Below, in pieces: positions 25,953 to 36,740 of a DNA stretch of 64,000 nt. Numbering within the stretch: position 1 is the stretch's first letter; the number at the start of each line of letters is the position of its first letter. The translations under genes and the position numbers were made by a program. The notes under the pieces were generated by a model. That model did not search any database. It saw nothing but the letters and a program-made list of their open reading frames with translations, and had not been told where the DNA came from. The stretch spans positions 196 through 64,195 of the forward strand of contig NZ_LMND01000033.1 in assembly GCF_001423265.1 (NCBI RefSeq). The letters are read 5' to 3'. This DNA comes from Methylobacterium sp. Leaf108. Lineage in GTDB: Bacteria > Pseudomonadota > Alphaproteobacteria > Rhizobiales > Beijerinckiaceae.

Positions 25953-26909
25953 TCAGGGCGGCGTCAGGGCCGAGCCGAACGCCGCCAAGTTGTTGGTCAT
26001 CATGTCGATGTAGCTGGCCGCCGGCCCGTCCGGCTTCGAGAGGGCGTCCGAATAGACCTTGCCGCCGATGCGGGCGCCGCTCTCCTTGGCGATCTGCTGC
26101 ATCAGGCGCGGATCGGCGATGTTCTCCAGGAAGACGGCGGGGATCTTGTCCTTGCGGATCTGGCGGATGATCCGGGCGACGTCGCGCGGGCTCGCCTCGC
26201 TGTCCGACGAGACCCCCTGGGGGGCGATGAAGCGAAGGCCGTAGGCGGCGCCGAAGTAGCCGAAGGCGTCGTGCGTGGTGATGACCCGGCGCTGGTCGGC
26301 CGGGATCGCCGCGATCGCCGCCCTGGCCCGCGCATCGAGGGCGTCGAGCCTGGCGAGATAGGCGGCGGCGTTGGCCGCATAGGCCGCGGCATGGGCGGGA
26401 TCGACCCTGGCGAGCCCGTCCCGGATGTTGGCGACGTAGCGTTTGGCATTGGGAATGCTCTGCCAGGCATGCGGATCGACCGGGTGGTCTTTTCCGTGAT
26501 CATGCCCGTGATCCTGATCCGCAATGGTGGCGACCCCCGTCGAGGCCGTGATCACCGGCGCCTTGCTGCCCGAGGCCTTGATCAGCCGGTCGATCCAGCC
26601 CTCGAACCCGATCCCGTTGACGAACACGATCTGCGCCTCGAGCAGGGTGCGGGCGTCGCCGGGGGCCGGATTGTAGCCGTGGGCGTCGGCATCCGGCCCC
26701 ACCAGGGTCGAGACGACGACCCGGTCGCCGCCGACCTGGCGCACGAGGTCGCCGAGGATGGAGAAGGTGGCCACCGCCCGGATCGGGGTCGCCTCCTGGC
26801 TCGTGGCGGACCCGAGGGTCAAAGCGGACCCGAGCCCGGAGAGCAGGACCGTCAGGAACACGATCGCGCGTGAGCGCCGGTCCGGGCGGGAGGGAAATCG
26901 GGGTCGCAT
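25953..26909 (-). CDS. znuA: Zinc/manganese ABC-type substrate-binding protein (ZnuA/TroA family)
   Basis: 318-residue periplasmic cluster A-I binding protein. A long Arg-rich signal peptide (hydrophobic AIVFLTVLLSGLGSALTL) is followed by VVSTLVGPDADAHGYNPAPGD, whose His is a metal ligand, a His/Asp-rich loop (DQDHGHDHGKDHPVDPHAW), THDAFGYFGAAYGL, and the C-terminal YSDALS aspartate. The His-rich loop favours zinc. ATG at 26909, with GAGG upstream, is used rather than a TTG at 26927. No znuB or znuC adjoins: moaD is convergent and an ABC exporter divergent, so the permease must be elsewhere. A Zur-like box lies upstream. Confidence 0.88.
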   Translation of the reverse strand: MRPRFPSRPDRRSRAIVFLTVLLSGLGSALTLGSATSQEATPIRAVATFSILGDLVRQVGGDRVVVSTLVGPDADAHGYNPAPGDARTLLEAQIVFVNGIGFEGWIDRLIKASGSKAPVITASTGVATIADQDHGHDHGKDHPVDPHAWQSIPNAKRYVANIRDGLARVDPAHAAAYAANAAAYLARLDALDARARAAIAAIPADQRRVITTHDAFGYFGAAYGLRFIAPQGVSSDSEASPRDVARIIRQIRKDKIPAVFLENIADPRLMQQIAKESGARIGGKVYSDALSKPDGPAASYIDMMTNNLAAFGSALTPP

Positions 26910-26942
26910 GCGGGGCCTCGTCCTCAACGATCGCGACGTCTT

Positions 26943-26961
26943 AGTGTAACACTATCACATT
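26943..26961 (-). promoter_or_regulatory. Zur-like operator before znuA
   Basis: Read on the minus strand, AATGTGATAGTGTTACACT matches 14 of the 18 fixed positions of the alphaproteobacterial Zur palindrome (AATGTTATAnTATAACATT). It contains a 13-base inner palindrome (26942-26954) and lies 34-52 bp before the znuA start, where it would cover the promoter. The same site could also influence the divergent exporter. Factor identity (Zur rather than Mur) is inferred from the gene it fronts. Confidence 0.55.
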
Positions 26962-27063
26962 GCCAATCCGCCCCATGATCTTGATCTCGGGACCGGGCAC
27001 CGCCAAACAGCGGGCGACGCGGCGGCGACCGGCCTTCGCGTCGGGCACCACGAACGGATCAGC

Positions 27064-28842
<1,779 letters not shown>

Positions 28843-28895
28843 GCGGCCCCGACCGCCGCCGGCCGCGTGCCCCGGCGGCGACGGCCGTCAATTTA

Positions 28896-28927
28896 TTTGC
28901 GGTGCGACGTAAAAATTTTGCGCTGCG
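28896..28927 (+). promoter_or_regulatory. Direct-repeat operator candidate, 21-bp period
   Basis: TTTGCGGTGCG (28896-28906) and TTTGCGCTGCG (28917-28927) share 10 of 11 bases with a 21-bp period, about two helical turns, separated by an A/T-rich spacer (TAAAAATTTT). The pair lies 69-100 bp before the hydroxy-acid dehydrogenase start in an AT-rich patch, as expected for a regulator dimer binding one face of a promoter. Confidence 0.4.
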
Positions 28928-28995
28928 GCATAGTAGGCCGGTCAGCGGTGATGATAGACGACATCATTGCCGATGACCGAACTGCGAGACCGATC

Positions 28996-30291
28996 ATGCA
29001 TGAAAATTCAGTTTCCGAGGGTAAATCCGAGTCCGAGACGTCGTTCAACCGGCGCCGATTGCTTGAGTATCTGACCGCCAGCCCGCTCCTCGCCCCGAGC
29101 GGCGCCAGGGCCGTGGCCGGATTGCTGGCGCTCGGCACATCCGAGGCCATCGCCCAGAGCTACGACGTGCTGCGGCAGGCCCCCGTCATGAACGGCGACC
29201 TCATCGCCTCGCCGGCCCAGGCGCTCAACGTGTTCGACTTCGAGCCGGTGGCCAAGAAGGAATTGCCCCCGGCCCATTACGGTTACCTCGCCAGCGGCGT
29301 CGACGCGGACAAGACCCTCAGGGCCAACCGGGACGACTTCGACAAGATCACCATCCGCACCCGCCGCCTGATCGACGTGCGCAAGATCGACACCTCGGTG
29401 AAGATCTTCGGCGAGACCTGGGCGAGCCCCATCGCGCTGGCCCCCGTGAGCAGCGTCGGCGCCTTCCATCCCGAGGCCGAGGCGGCGGCCGCCCGCGCCT
29501 GCAAGGTCAAGGGTCACCAGATGATCCTCTCGACGGTGGGCAGCACCTCGATCGAGGACGTGATCAAGGAGCGCGGCGCCCCGGTCTGGTACATGCTCTA
29601 CCCCACCGACGACTGGGCGGTGACGGAACTGCTGGTGGCGCGGGCCGAGATGGCCGGCGCGCCCGCCATCGTCCTGACCGTGGACCGCCAGGGCGGCCGC
29701 AACACCGAGACCCTGTTTCGCGACCGTCGCGGCGACACCCGCACCTGCACCGATTGCCATACGCCCGGGTTCAAGAACGAGGTCAGCCGCAAGCCGATGT
29801 TCGACGGCATCGACGTGTCCAAGGTGACCAACCTCTACGGCACCGGCATGACCTGGGATTACGTGAAGCGCCTGCGCGGCATCGTGAAGGGCAAGCTCGT
29901 CCTCAAGGGCATCGTCACCCACGAGGACGCCAGGACCGCGCTGAACTACGGCGTCGACGCCATCATCGTCTCGAACCACGGCGGCCGTGCCGAGGAGAGC
30001 CTGCAGTCGACCATCGGTGTGTTGCCGGAAGTCGTCTGGGCGGTGAACGGGCGCATCCCCGTGCTGGTCGACGGCGGGTTCCGCCGCGGCACCGACGTCC
30101 TCAAGGCGCTGGCCTCGGGCGCCACCGCCGTCTGCATCGGTCGGCCCTACGTCTGGGGTCTGGCCGCCTTCGGCCAGCCCGGCGTCGAGATGGTGCTCAC
30201 CATCATGCAGCGCGAGTTCGAGACCATCATGCGCCAGGTCGGTGCGACCAGGCTCGCCGAGATCACCGGCGCCAGCATCCACCGCGCCTGA
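28996..30291 (+). CDS. FMN-dependent alpha-hydroxy-acid dehydrogenase with Tat-like leader and internal CxxCH
   Basis: 431 residues of the lactate/glycolate oxidase (LldD/GOX) family. The N-terminus carries NRRRLLEYL near residue 18 and a mildly hydrophobic stretch ending EAIAQS, resembling a Tat leader. FMN and active-site blocks are present: HYGYLASGVD, LSTVGSTS, LTVDRQGGR, LVLKGIVTHEDA, VSNHGGR (catalytic His and Arg) and VDGGFRRGTDVLKALASG. After SNHGGR the usual QLD is replaced by AEE. The loop after the fourth strand contains CTDCH (C251, C254, H255), a possible haem-c attachment site. It would oxidise a 2-hydroxy acid in or facing the periplasm, probably giving electrons to a cytochrome. 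Start at ATG 28996; standing alone behind an AT-rich promoter. Confidence 0.8.
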   Translation: MHENSVSEGKSESETSFNRRRLLEYLTASPLLAPSGARAVAGLLALGTSEAIAQSYDVLRQAPVMNGDLIASPAQALNVFDFEPVAKKELPPAHYGYLASGVDADKTLRANRDDFDKITIRTRRLIDVRKIDTSVKIFGETWASPIALAPVSSVGAFHPEAEAAAARACKVKGHQMILSTVGSTSIEDVIKERGAPVWYMLYPTDDWAVTELLVARAEMAGAPAIVLTVDRQGGRNTETLFRDRRGDTRTCTDCHTPGFKNEVSRKPMFDGIDVSKVTNLYGTGMTWDYVKRLRGIVKGKLVLKGIVTHEDARTALNYGVDAIIVSNHGGRAEESLQSTIGVLPEVVWAVNGRIPVLVDGGFRRGTDVLKALASGATAVCIGRPYVWGLAAFGQPGVEMVLTIMQREFETIMRQVGATRLAEITGASIHRA

Positions 30292-30302
30292 GCCGACAGC
30301 GA

Positions 30303-30327
30303 TCCCGGACCTTCGTTAGGTCCGGGA
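30303..30327. terminator. 10-bp hairpin between convergent genes
   Basis: TCCCGGACCT and its exact complement around TCGTT, 11 bp after the dehydrogenase stop and upstream (3') of the convergent ftsK. No T-tract on either strand; it could serve both transcripts. Confidence 0.45.
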
Positions 30328-30334
30328 CGATCGT

Positions 30335-30385
30335 GGGCGATCAGGCGATTTGGGCGATCAGGCGACTTGGGCGCTCAGGAGACCT
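30335..30385. repeat. Three 17-bp tandem repeats at the ftsK 3' end
   Basis: Units at 30335-30351, 30352-30368 (16 of 17 identical to the first) and 30369-30385 (more diverged), consensus GGGCGATCAGGCGATTT. The third copy includes the ftsK stop codon, so the array arose by extension from the end of the gene into the intergenic region. Confidence 0.75.
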
Positions 30386-33001
30386 GAGCGTCCGCTTCCA
30401 CCAGGATCTCGCGCTTGCCGGCGTGATTGGCCGGCCCGACGATGCCCTCGACTTCCATCTTCTCCATCAGCGAGGCGGCGCGGTTGTAGCCGATCTGCAG
30501 GCGGCGCTGGATGTAGCTCGTCGAGGCCTTCTTGTCCCTGAGCACCACCGCCACGGCCTGGTCGTAGAGTTCGCCGCCGGCCTCGCCGAAGCTGCCCTGG
30601 TCGAACACCGCGATGTCGGCCTCGGGCTCCCCCGGCTTGGCCGGATCGCCCGATCCGTCGTCGGCGGTGACGGCGTCGAGGTAGGACGGCCGGCCCTGGC
30701 GCTTGAGGTGGGCGACCACGCTCTCGACTTCCGAATCCGAGCAGAACGGCCCGTGCACGCGAGTGGTGCGCCCGCCGCCGGCCATGAACAGCATTGCTCG
30801 GCGCCCATCTCGCCCAGGATCGTGCGGCTGTCGATCTTGCTCGTCACCTGGAAGCTCATCCGGGTCGGGAAGTTCGCCTTGATGGTGCCGGTGATGACGT
30901 CGACGGACGGGCGCTGCGTCGCCATGATCAGGTGGATGCCGGCGGCGCGCGCCATCTGGGCGAGACGCTGGATCGCGCCCTCGATGTCCTTGCCCGCCAC
31001 CATCATCAGGTCGGCCATCTCGTCGACCACGATCACGATGTAGGGCAGCGGGTTGAGGTCCATCTCCTCGGTCTCGTAGACGGCCTCGCCGGTGTCCCGG
31101 TCGAACCCGGTCTGGACGGTGCGGGTGAGGACCTCGTCGCGGTCGCGGGCTTCCGTCAGGCGCGCATTGAAGCCGTCGATGTTGCGCACGCCGAGCTTCG
31201 ACATCTTCTTGTAGCGCTCCTCCATCTCGCGAACGGCCCACTTGAGGGCGATGACCGCCTTCTTGGGGTCCGTCACGACCGGGGAGAGCAGGTGCGGGAT
31301 GCCGTCGTAGACCGAGAGTTCGAGCATCTTGGGGTCGACCATGATCAGGCGGCACTCCTCCGGCTTCATCCGGTAGAGCAGCGACAGGATCATGGTATTG
31401 ATGGCCACCGACTTGCCCGAGCCGGTGGTGCCGGCCACCAGCAGGTGGGGCATCTTGGCGAGATCGGCGATGATCGGCTCGCCGCCGATGTTCTTGCCGA
31501 GGCACAGGGCGAGCTTGTGCGGCGTCTCGGCGAAGTCGGCCGAGGCCAGGAGTTCGCGCAGGTACACGGTCTCGCGCTTGTCGTTGGGCAGTTCGATGCC
31601 GATGGCATTGCGGCCGGGCACCACGGCGACGCGGGCCGAGACCGCCGACATCGAGCGGGCGATGTCGTCGGCGAGCGAGATCACCCGGCTCGACTTGGTG
31701 CCCGGCGCCGGCTCCAGCTCGTAGAGGGTCACCACCGGGCCGGGCCGCACCGCCAGGATGTCGCCGCGCACGCCGAAATCGCTCAGCGTCGCCTCCAGCA
31801 GCGTCGCGTTCTGCTCCAGCGCATCGGAGGAGATCAGGCTGGACGCCGACGGACCCTTGGGCTCGGCCAGCAGCGTCAGGGCCGGATGCGCATAGGCGCC
31901 GTTGCGCGGGGCGGGCGCTGCGGCCGCCGGGCGCACCGTCGGCGGTAACGACGACGGCGGCTGGCTGACCCGCGAGCGCACGGGCGCGGGCGTCTCGTGC
32001 AGGGGCTCGTCGACGACCGTGTCGTCGTCGCCCTCGTCGTCGTGCAGGACCGGCGGCAGGCTGGCCCTGCGCGCCGCGACCGGTGCAGGCGCCGCGGGCC
32101 GATCCGACACGTCGAAGACGGGCTCGCGCCGACCGTCGTGCCCGGCGGCCCCGGTCCAGGCCGGCTCGTCCTCGTCCGCGAAGGCCCGCTTGGCGGCGAG
32201 CGCCGGCGAGTTGCCCGTGTAGACGGCCGCCGTGGCGGCGGCGGTCCGTTGCGCCCGCCAGTCGCGCACCCAGGTCCCGATGCCCTCCCGCCCGGCCATG
32301 ACGCCCTGCGCCACCGTACCCAGCGACAGGATGCCGAAGCTCGGCTCGTCGGCGGCCTCCCGCTCCGCCCGGCCGGGCTCGCGCCGCACGGGGCTGCGTA
32401 CGGCCGGATAGGGCTCCTCCTCGATCTCGTCCGCCGGGCCCACCCGGCAGGCGGCGGTGAGCGCCAGGATCGCCACGACCGCGAAGCCGAAGCCGCACAG
32501 GGAGGCCGCAGCGGTCGAGACGACGCCGACCAGGGTGCGGGCGGCATGCATCAGCGCGTCGCCGGCGACCCCGCCGAGCCCGGTCGGCAGCGGCCAGCGC
32601 GTGGTCGGCGGCAGGGCGCTGGCGACGGCGCTGGCCGCGAAGAACCCGATGATCCACAGGGTGATGCGCAGGCCGCCGTTCGGCAGGTCGCGCGAGCGCA
32701 TGAGGCGGATGCCCCACAGGGTCGGCGGCAGGGCGAAGGCCAGCGAGCCGAGCCCGATCAGCTGCATGGCGAGATCGGAGACCACGGCGCCGGGCGCGCC
32801 GAGCACGTTGTGGGCGGCATGGTTGGTGGCGTGGTTGAGGCTGGGGTCGTCGATCGACCAGGTGGCCAAGGCCACCGTGAGCGCCGTGGCGCCCGCGAAC
32901 AGGACGAGGCCGCCGAGTTCCGTCATCCGCTTGGCCAGGAACGGACGCAGGGATTCGACGAAGGTCTCGTAGGGCGATGCGGAACGTCGGAGCGAGCGCA
33001 T
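30375..33001 (-). pseudogene. ftsK: DNA translocase FtsK, frameshifted in this sequence
   Basis: Membrane-anchored hexameric translocase that pumps terminus DNA at the division septum. From ATG 33001: four membrane helices (about 20-170), a Pro/Ala-rich linker, then the motor with Walker A GTTGSGKSVA (about 523) and Walker B IVIVVDEMAD. The reading continues to SRTILGEMGAEQ (about 735), then leaves frame; the family's next residues, MLFMAGGGRTTRVHGPF, and the C-terminal winged-helix gamma domain (STSYIQRRLQIGYNRAA) are read in another frame to the stop at 30375. The joint is between 30794 and 30795, and the span is 1 base short of a multiple of three; comparison with the conserved motif suggests about 19 missing bases. 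ftsK is normally essential, so an assembly error or a strain-specific lesion must be considered. Confidence 0.85.
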
Positions 33002-33051
33002 GCGGGACCAGACACAATGAGAACTGTCCGGTAACGCTAACGGCCGTCGAG

Positions 33052-33066
33052 TTAACGGCCGTTTAA
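33052..33066. promoter_or_regulatory. CtrA box (TTAA-N7-TTAA) before ftsK
   Basis: A perfect TTAA-CGGCCGT-TTAA lies 51-65 bp before the ftsK ATG. This is the CtrA consensus, symmetric on both strands. A direct repeat TAACGGCCGT (33038-33047, 33053-33062) surrounds it. CtrA controls many division genes in alphaproteobacteria. Confidence 0.5.
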
Positions 33067-33151
33067 GGATGCCGCCGTGGCCGCCAGATGCCTGTGGGCG
33101 GCGGCCGAACACCCGTCGCGAACCTCTGCGGCGCGATCGGACGCGCCCACG

Positions 33152-33182
33152 AAAAAGGGCCCCGGATCGCTCCGGAGCCCCA
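33152..33182 (-). terminator. Intrinsic terminator of the porin gene
   Basis: On the minus strand GGGGCTCCGGA-GCGA-TCCGGGGCCC forms a 10-bp stem (one G-U pair) followed by TTTTT, 22 bp after the porin stop. Closely related in sequence to the terminator behind amtB. Confidence 0.85.
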
Positions 33183-33203
33183 AGGCAGTCGCGTCGGCTG
33201 AGA

Positions 33204-34181
33204 TCAGCGGAAGAGGTTCAGCAGGCCGCCCGGCTCGGCGTAGATGCCGGGAGCCGCGGTGGAGGTCTGGAAGGTGATCGACCCGATGAAGGAGTCGCCG
33301 CACCACTTGGAACGGCCGCCGGTCACCAGTCCGCGGAAGTCGCCCGAGACCGTGCCGCACTGGACCTGGTTCAGGTTGGTGGTGTGGTAGCGGGCGTCGA
33401 GGACGATGTTCTTGTAGGTGTAGGAGATGCCGACGTTGCCGTAGGCGTAGCTCGGCAGGTCGATCACGTTGAAGCGACCGATGGCGGGGTTGAAGCCGCT
33501 GGCCGAGTTCTTGAGGGCGCCGAGGAAGTAATGGCCGCCTTCACCCGAGATCGAGAAGCCGCCGGCATAAGCCTCGGGCAGGAAGGAGAACAGGGTCGCG
33601 GGAAGCGTGTAGGCGAGCGTGCCCGAAGCGTAGGTGCCGTTGGTGTGGGTGCCGAGGTAGTTCGGCGCGAAGAACACGTTGGCGCCGACGGTGAGCGAGT
33701 CGGTCAGGGGGTAGGTGACCTTGCCGGCGTACTCGATGAAATCGGTGTTCTTGGTGGTGAACGGCACGCCCGGGGCGGCGAACAGCTGCGTCTCGTTGGG
33801 GTAGAAGTAGTAGATCACGCCGAAGTCGAAGGCGAGCTTGTCGAAGGTCGGGCGGATACCGGCGACGAGATCGAACTCCATGTCCGGGCGCGTCGGCAGG
33901 CGGGTCTGGTAGGTGGCGAAGCCCGTGTAGGCGAAGCCGCCGAAATACTGTGCCTCGAAGAAGGTCTGGTAGCTGCCCTGGCGATTCGACTGGGAAATAC
34001 CGCGGAAGTTGTAGTCCGTCTGGTAGCGCGAACCGAACGAGAAGCCGATCAACGGATCCGGAGCCTTGGCTTCGATCGGCATGACCTTGGGGGCTGCGAG
34101 ATCTGCTGCATGAGCCTGGCCCAGGCTCAGCAGGGCCGCGACGGAAGCAGCAACTCCGCGCATGGACATCTTCGACTTCAT
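33204..34181 (-). CDS. TorF-family putative porin (Gcw_chp type)
   Basis: 325 residues. Signal peptide MSMRGVAASVAALLSLGQAHAADLA, then FSFGSRYQTDYNFRGISQSNRQ, the TorF/Gcw_chp signature, and repeated amphipathic strands (AYTGFATYQTRL, FDFGVIYYFYPN, VGANVFFAPNYLG), ending TFQTSTAAPGIYAEPGGLLNLFR. An outer-membrane barrel for small solutes; substrate unknown. ATG at 34181 was chosen (AGG-containing CTGAGGTCT just before) over an upstream frame extension. It lies downstream of amtB on the same strand behind its own structured leader, with a strong terminator. Possible link to nitrogen supply is only by neighbourhood. Confidence 0.82.
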   Translation of the reverse strand: MKSKMSMRGVAASVAALLSLGQAHAADLAAPKVMPIEAKAPDPLIGFSFGSRYQTDYNFRGISQSNRQGSYQTFFEAQYFGGFAYTGFATYQTRLPTRPDMEFDLVAGIRPTFDKLAFDFGVIYYFYPNETQLFAAPGVPFTTKNTDFIEYAGKVTYPLTDSLTVGANVFFAPNYLGTHTNGTYASGTLAYTLPATLFSFLPEAYAGGFSISGEGGHYFLGALKNSASGFNPAIGRFNVIDLPSYAYGNVGISYTYKNIVLDARYHTTNLNQVQCGTVSGDFRGLVTGGRSKWCGDSFIGSITFQTSTAAPGIYAEPGGLLNLFR

Positions 34182-34413
34182 AGACCTCAGCCCCTTTTTC
34201 GACGTTGACTGACGGTGCCGGAAACGGGGGGAGACAGCAAAACTAACTTTCGGGCAAATGCCCAATTCTTGGGCAGATAACCCCTCTGCATGGGGGTTCC
34301 CGCCGCGATGTTGTTTTCGCGACACAATTTCGCCGTCGGATCGCCCTCGCCGGACGCGTCTGCTCGCCGGTTCGACCGGTGGCGCCTTCGCCGCGCGGCA
34401 GCGGCGGGCAATG
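34182..34413 (-). other. Porin upstream region
   Basis: 232 bp between the amtB terminator and the porin ATG. It contains a cluster of hairpins (listed separately at 34252-34298) and relatively AT-rich sequence (34305-34330, TTGTTTTCGCGACACAATTTCG on the plus strand), where the porin promoter probably lies. No open frame of note. Confidence 0.5.
34252..34298 (-). promoter_or_regulatory. Structured leader of the porin mRNA with alternative hairpins
   Basis: Three stems: AACCCC/GGGGTT (34279-34298), GCCCAA/TTGGGC (34260-34274) and GGGC/GCCC (34252-34263). The last two share bases and cannot both form. The set ends about 71 bp before the porin ATG. It could be an attenuator or sRNA target, or simply two operator palindromes in DNA. 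Confidence 0.4.
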
Positions 34414-34448
34414 AAAAAGGGCCCCGGTTCGATGAACCGGAGCCCTTT
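34414..34448 (-). terminator. Intrinsic terminator of amtB
   Basis: Minus strand: GGGCTCCGGTTC and GAACCGGGGCCC around ATC form a 12-bp stem (one G-U pair) extended by three A-T pairs, followed by TTTTT. It starts 61 bp after the amtB stop. Confidence 0.85.
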
Positions 34449-34508
34449 GACGTCGGCCCGCCGCGATCGACGGTCTCGGCGGCGACCGCCGATCCCGTCG
34501 TCGGCCGG

Positions 34509-36008
<1,500 letters not shown>

Positions 36009-36111
36009 GGAAACGAGACTCCCGATCGGGGTGCGATGCTGATGTGAAGGGGTGAAGGGTGGGGGCTGCCCGCGGCGGGCCGTCCTTCCGGTGAGGGTCG
36101 GCTGCGACGTC

Positions 36112-36450
36112 CTAGAGGGCGTCGGCGTCGGTCTCGCCGGTGCGGATGCGGACGGCCTTCTCGAGGGGCAGCACGAAGATCTTGCCGTCGCCGATCTGGC
36201 CGGTGCGGGCGGCGGCGGCGATGGCGTCGATCACGGTTCCGGTGACGTCCGCGGAGACGGCGACCTCGATCTTGAGCTTGGGCAGGAAGCTGACCGCGTA
36301 TTCGGCGCCGCGGTAGATCTCGGTGTGGCCCTTCTGCCGGCCGTAACCCTTCACCTCGGTCACGGTGAGGCCGTGGACGCCGATGCCGGTCAAGGCATCG
36401 CGCACCTCCTCCAGCTTGAACGGCTTGATGATGGCCATCACGATTTTCAT
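36112..36450 (-). CDS. glnK: Nitrogen regulatory P-II protein GlnK
   Basis: 112-residue P-II signal protein that senses 2-oxoglutarate/ATP-ADP and controls AmtB and nitrogen genes. The T-loop GYGRQKGHTEIYRGAEY carries the uridylylation Tyr51, the B-loop is TGQIGDGKIFVLPLE, and the C-terminal signature RIRTGETDADAL is complete. AmtB follows, and a sigma54-like promoter is seen 117 bp upstream, in accord with nitrogen limitation control. ATG at 36450 (MKIVMAIIKPFKLEEVRD) is unambiguous. Confidence 0.97.
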   Translation of the reverse strand: MKIVMAIIKPFKLEEVRDALTGIGVHGLTVTEVKGYGRQKGHTEIYRGAEYAVSFLPKLKIEVAVSADVTGTVIDAIAAAARTGQIGDGKIFVLPLEKAVRIRTGETDADAL

Positions 36451-36566
36451 GGGCGGCGCCCCCTTGTCCGATGTTGGCCCGGACCCCCGTCCCGCTCGAG
36501 GGCGGGACCGGACGCGATCCGGACGATGTCGCGGGGGCCGGCATGGCTCCGCTCGGGCCGCCGTCA

Positions 36567-36583
36567 TTCAAGGACTATGCCAA
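36567..36583 (-). promoter_or_regulatory. Sigma54-type (-24/-12) promoter candidate for glnK-amtB
   Basis: Minus-strand TTGGCATAGTCCTTGAA resembles TGGCAC-N5-TTGCA: the -24 TGGCA is present and -12 reads TTGA instead of TTGC, with correct spacing. It lies about 120 bp before glnK, as NtrC-controlled promoters often do. Confidence 0.4.
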
Positions 36584-36740
36584 GCGGAACCTTTTGTGTC
36601 CGGGCGTATCTGCCCGCCCGGCGGCCTGTTCTGGCGCCCAAAGCGGCTGGGCGATGCGCTCGTGGGCGGAGAGCCGGGGGCTTCAGATCATCGAAGTCGC
36701 ATGTTGGCGACAAAATAGGCAAACCGGGCTGTGCGACGGC

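Noticed and set aside
30335..30385. CRISPR-like short repeat array
   Set aside because: Units are adjacent with no spacers and only three copies; a simple tandem repeat.
30375..33001. Programmed ribosomal frameshift in ftsK
   Set aside because: No slippery heptamer or stimulatory structure at the joint, and about six conserved residues are missing as well, which a frameshift would not explain; a deletion is simpler.
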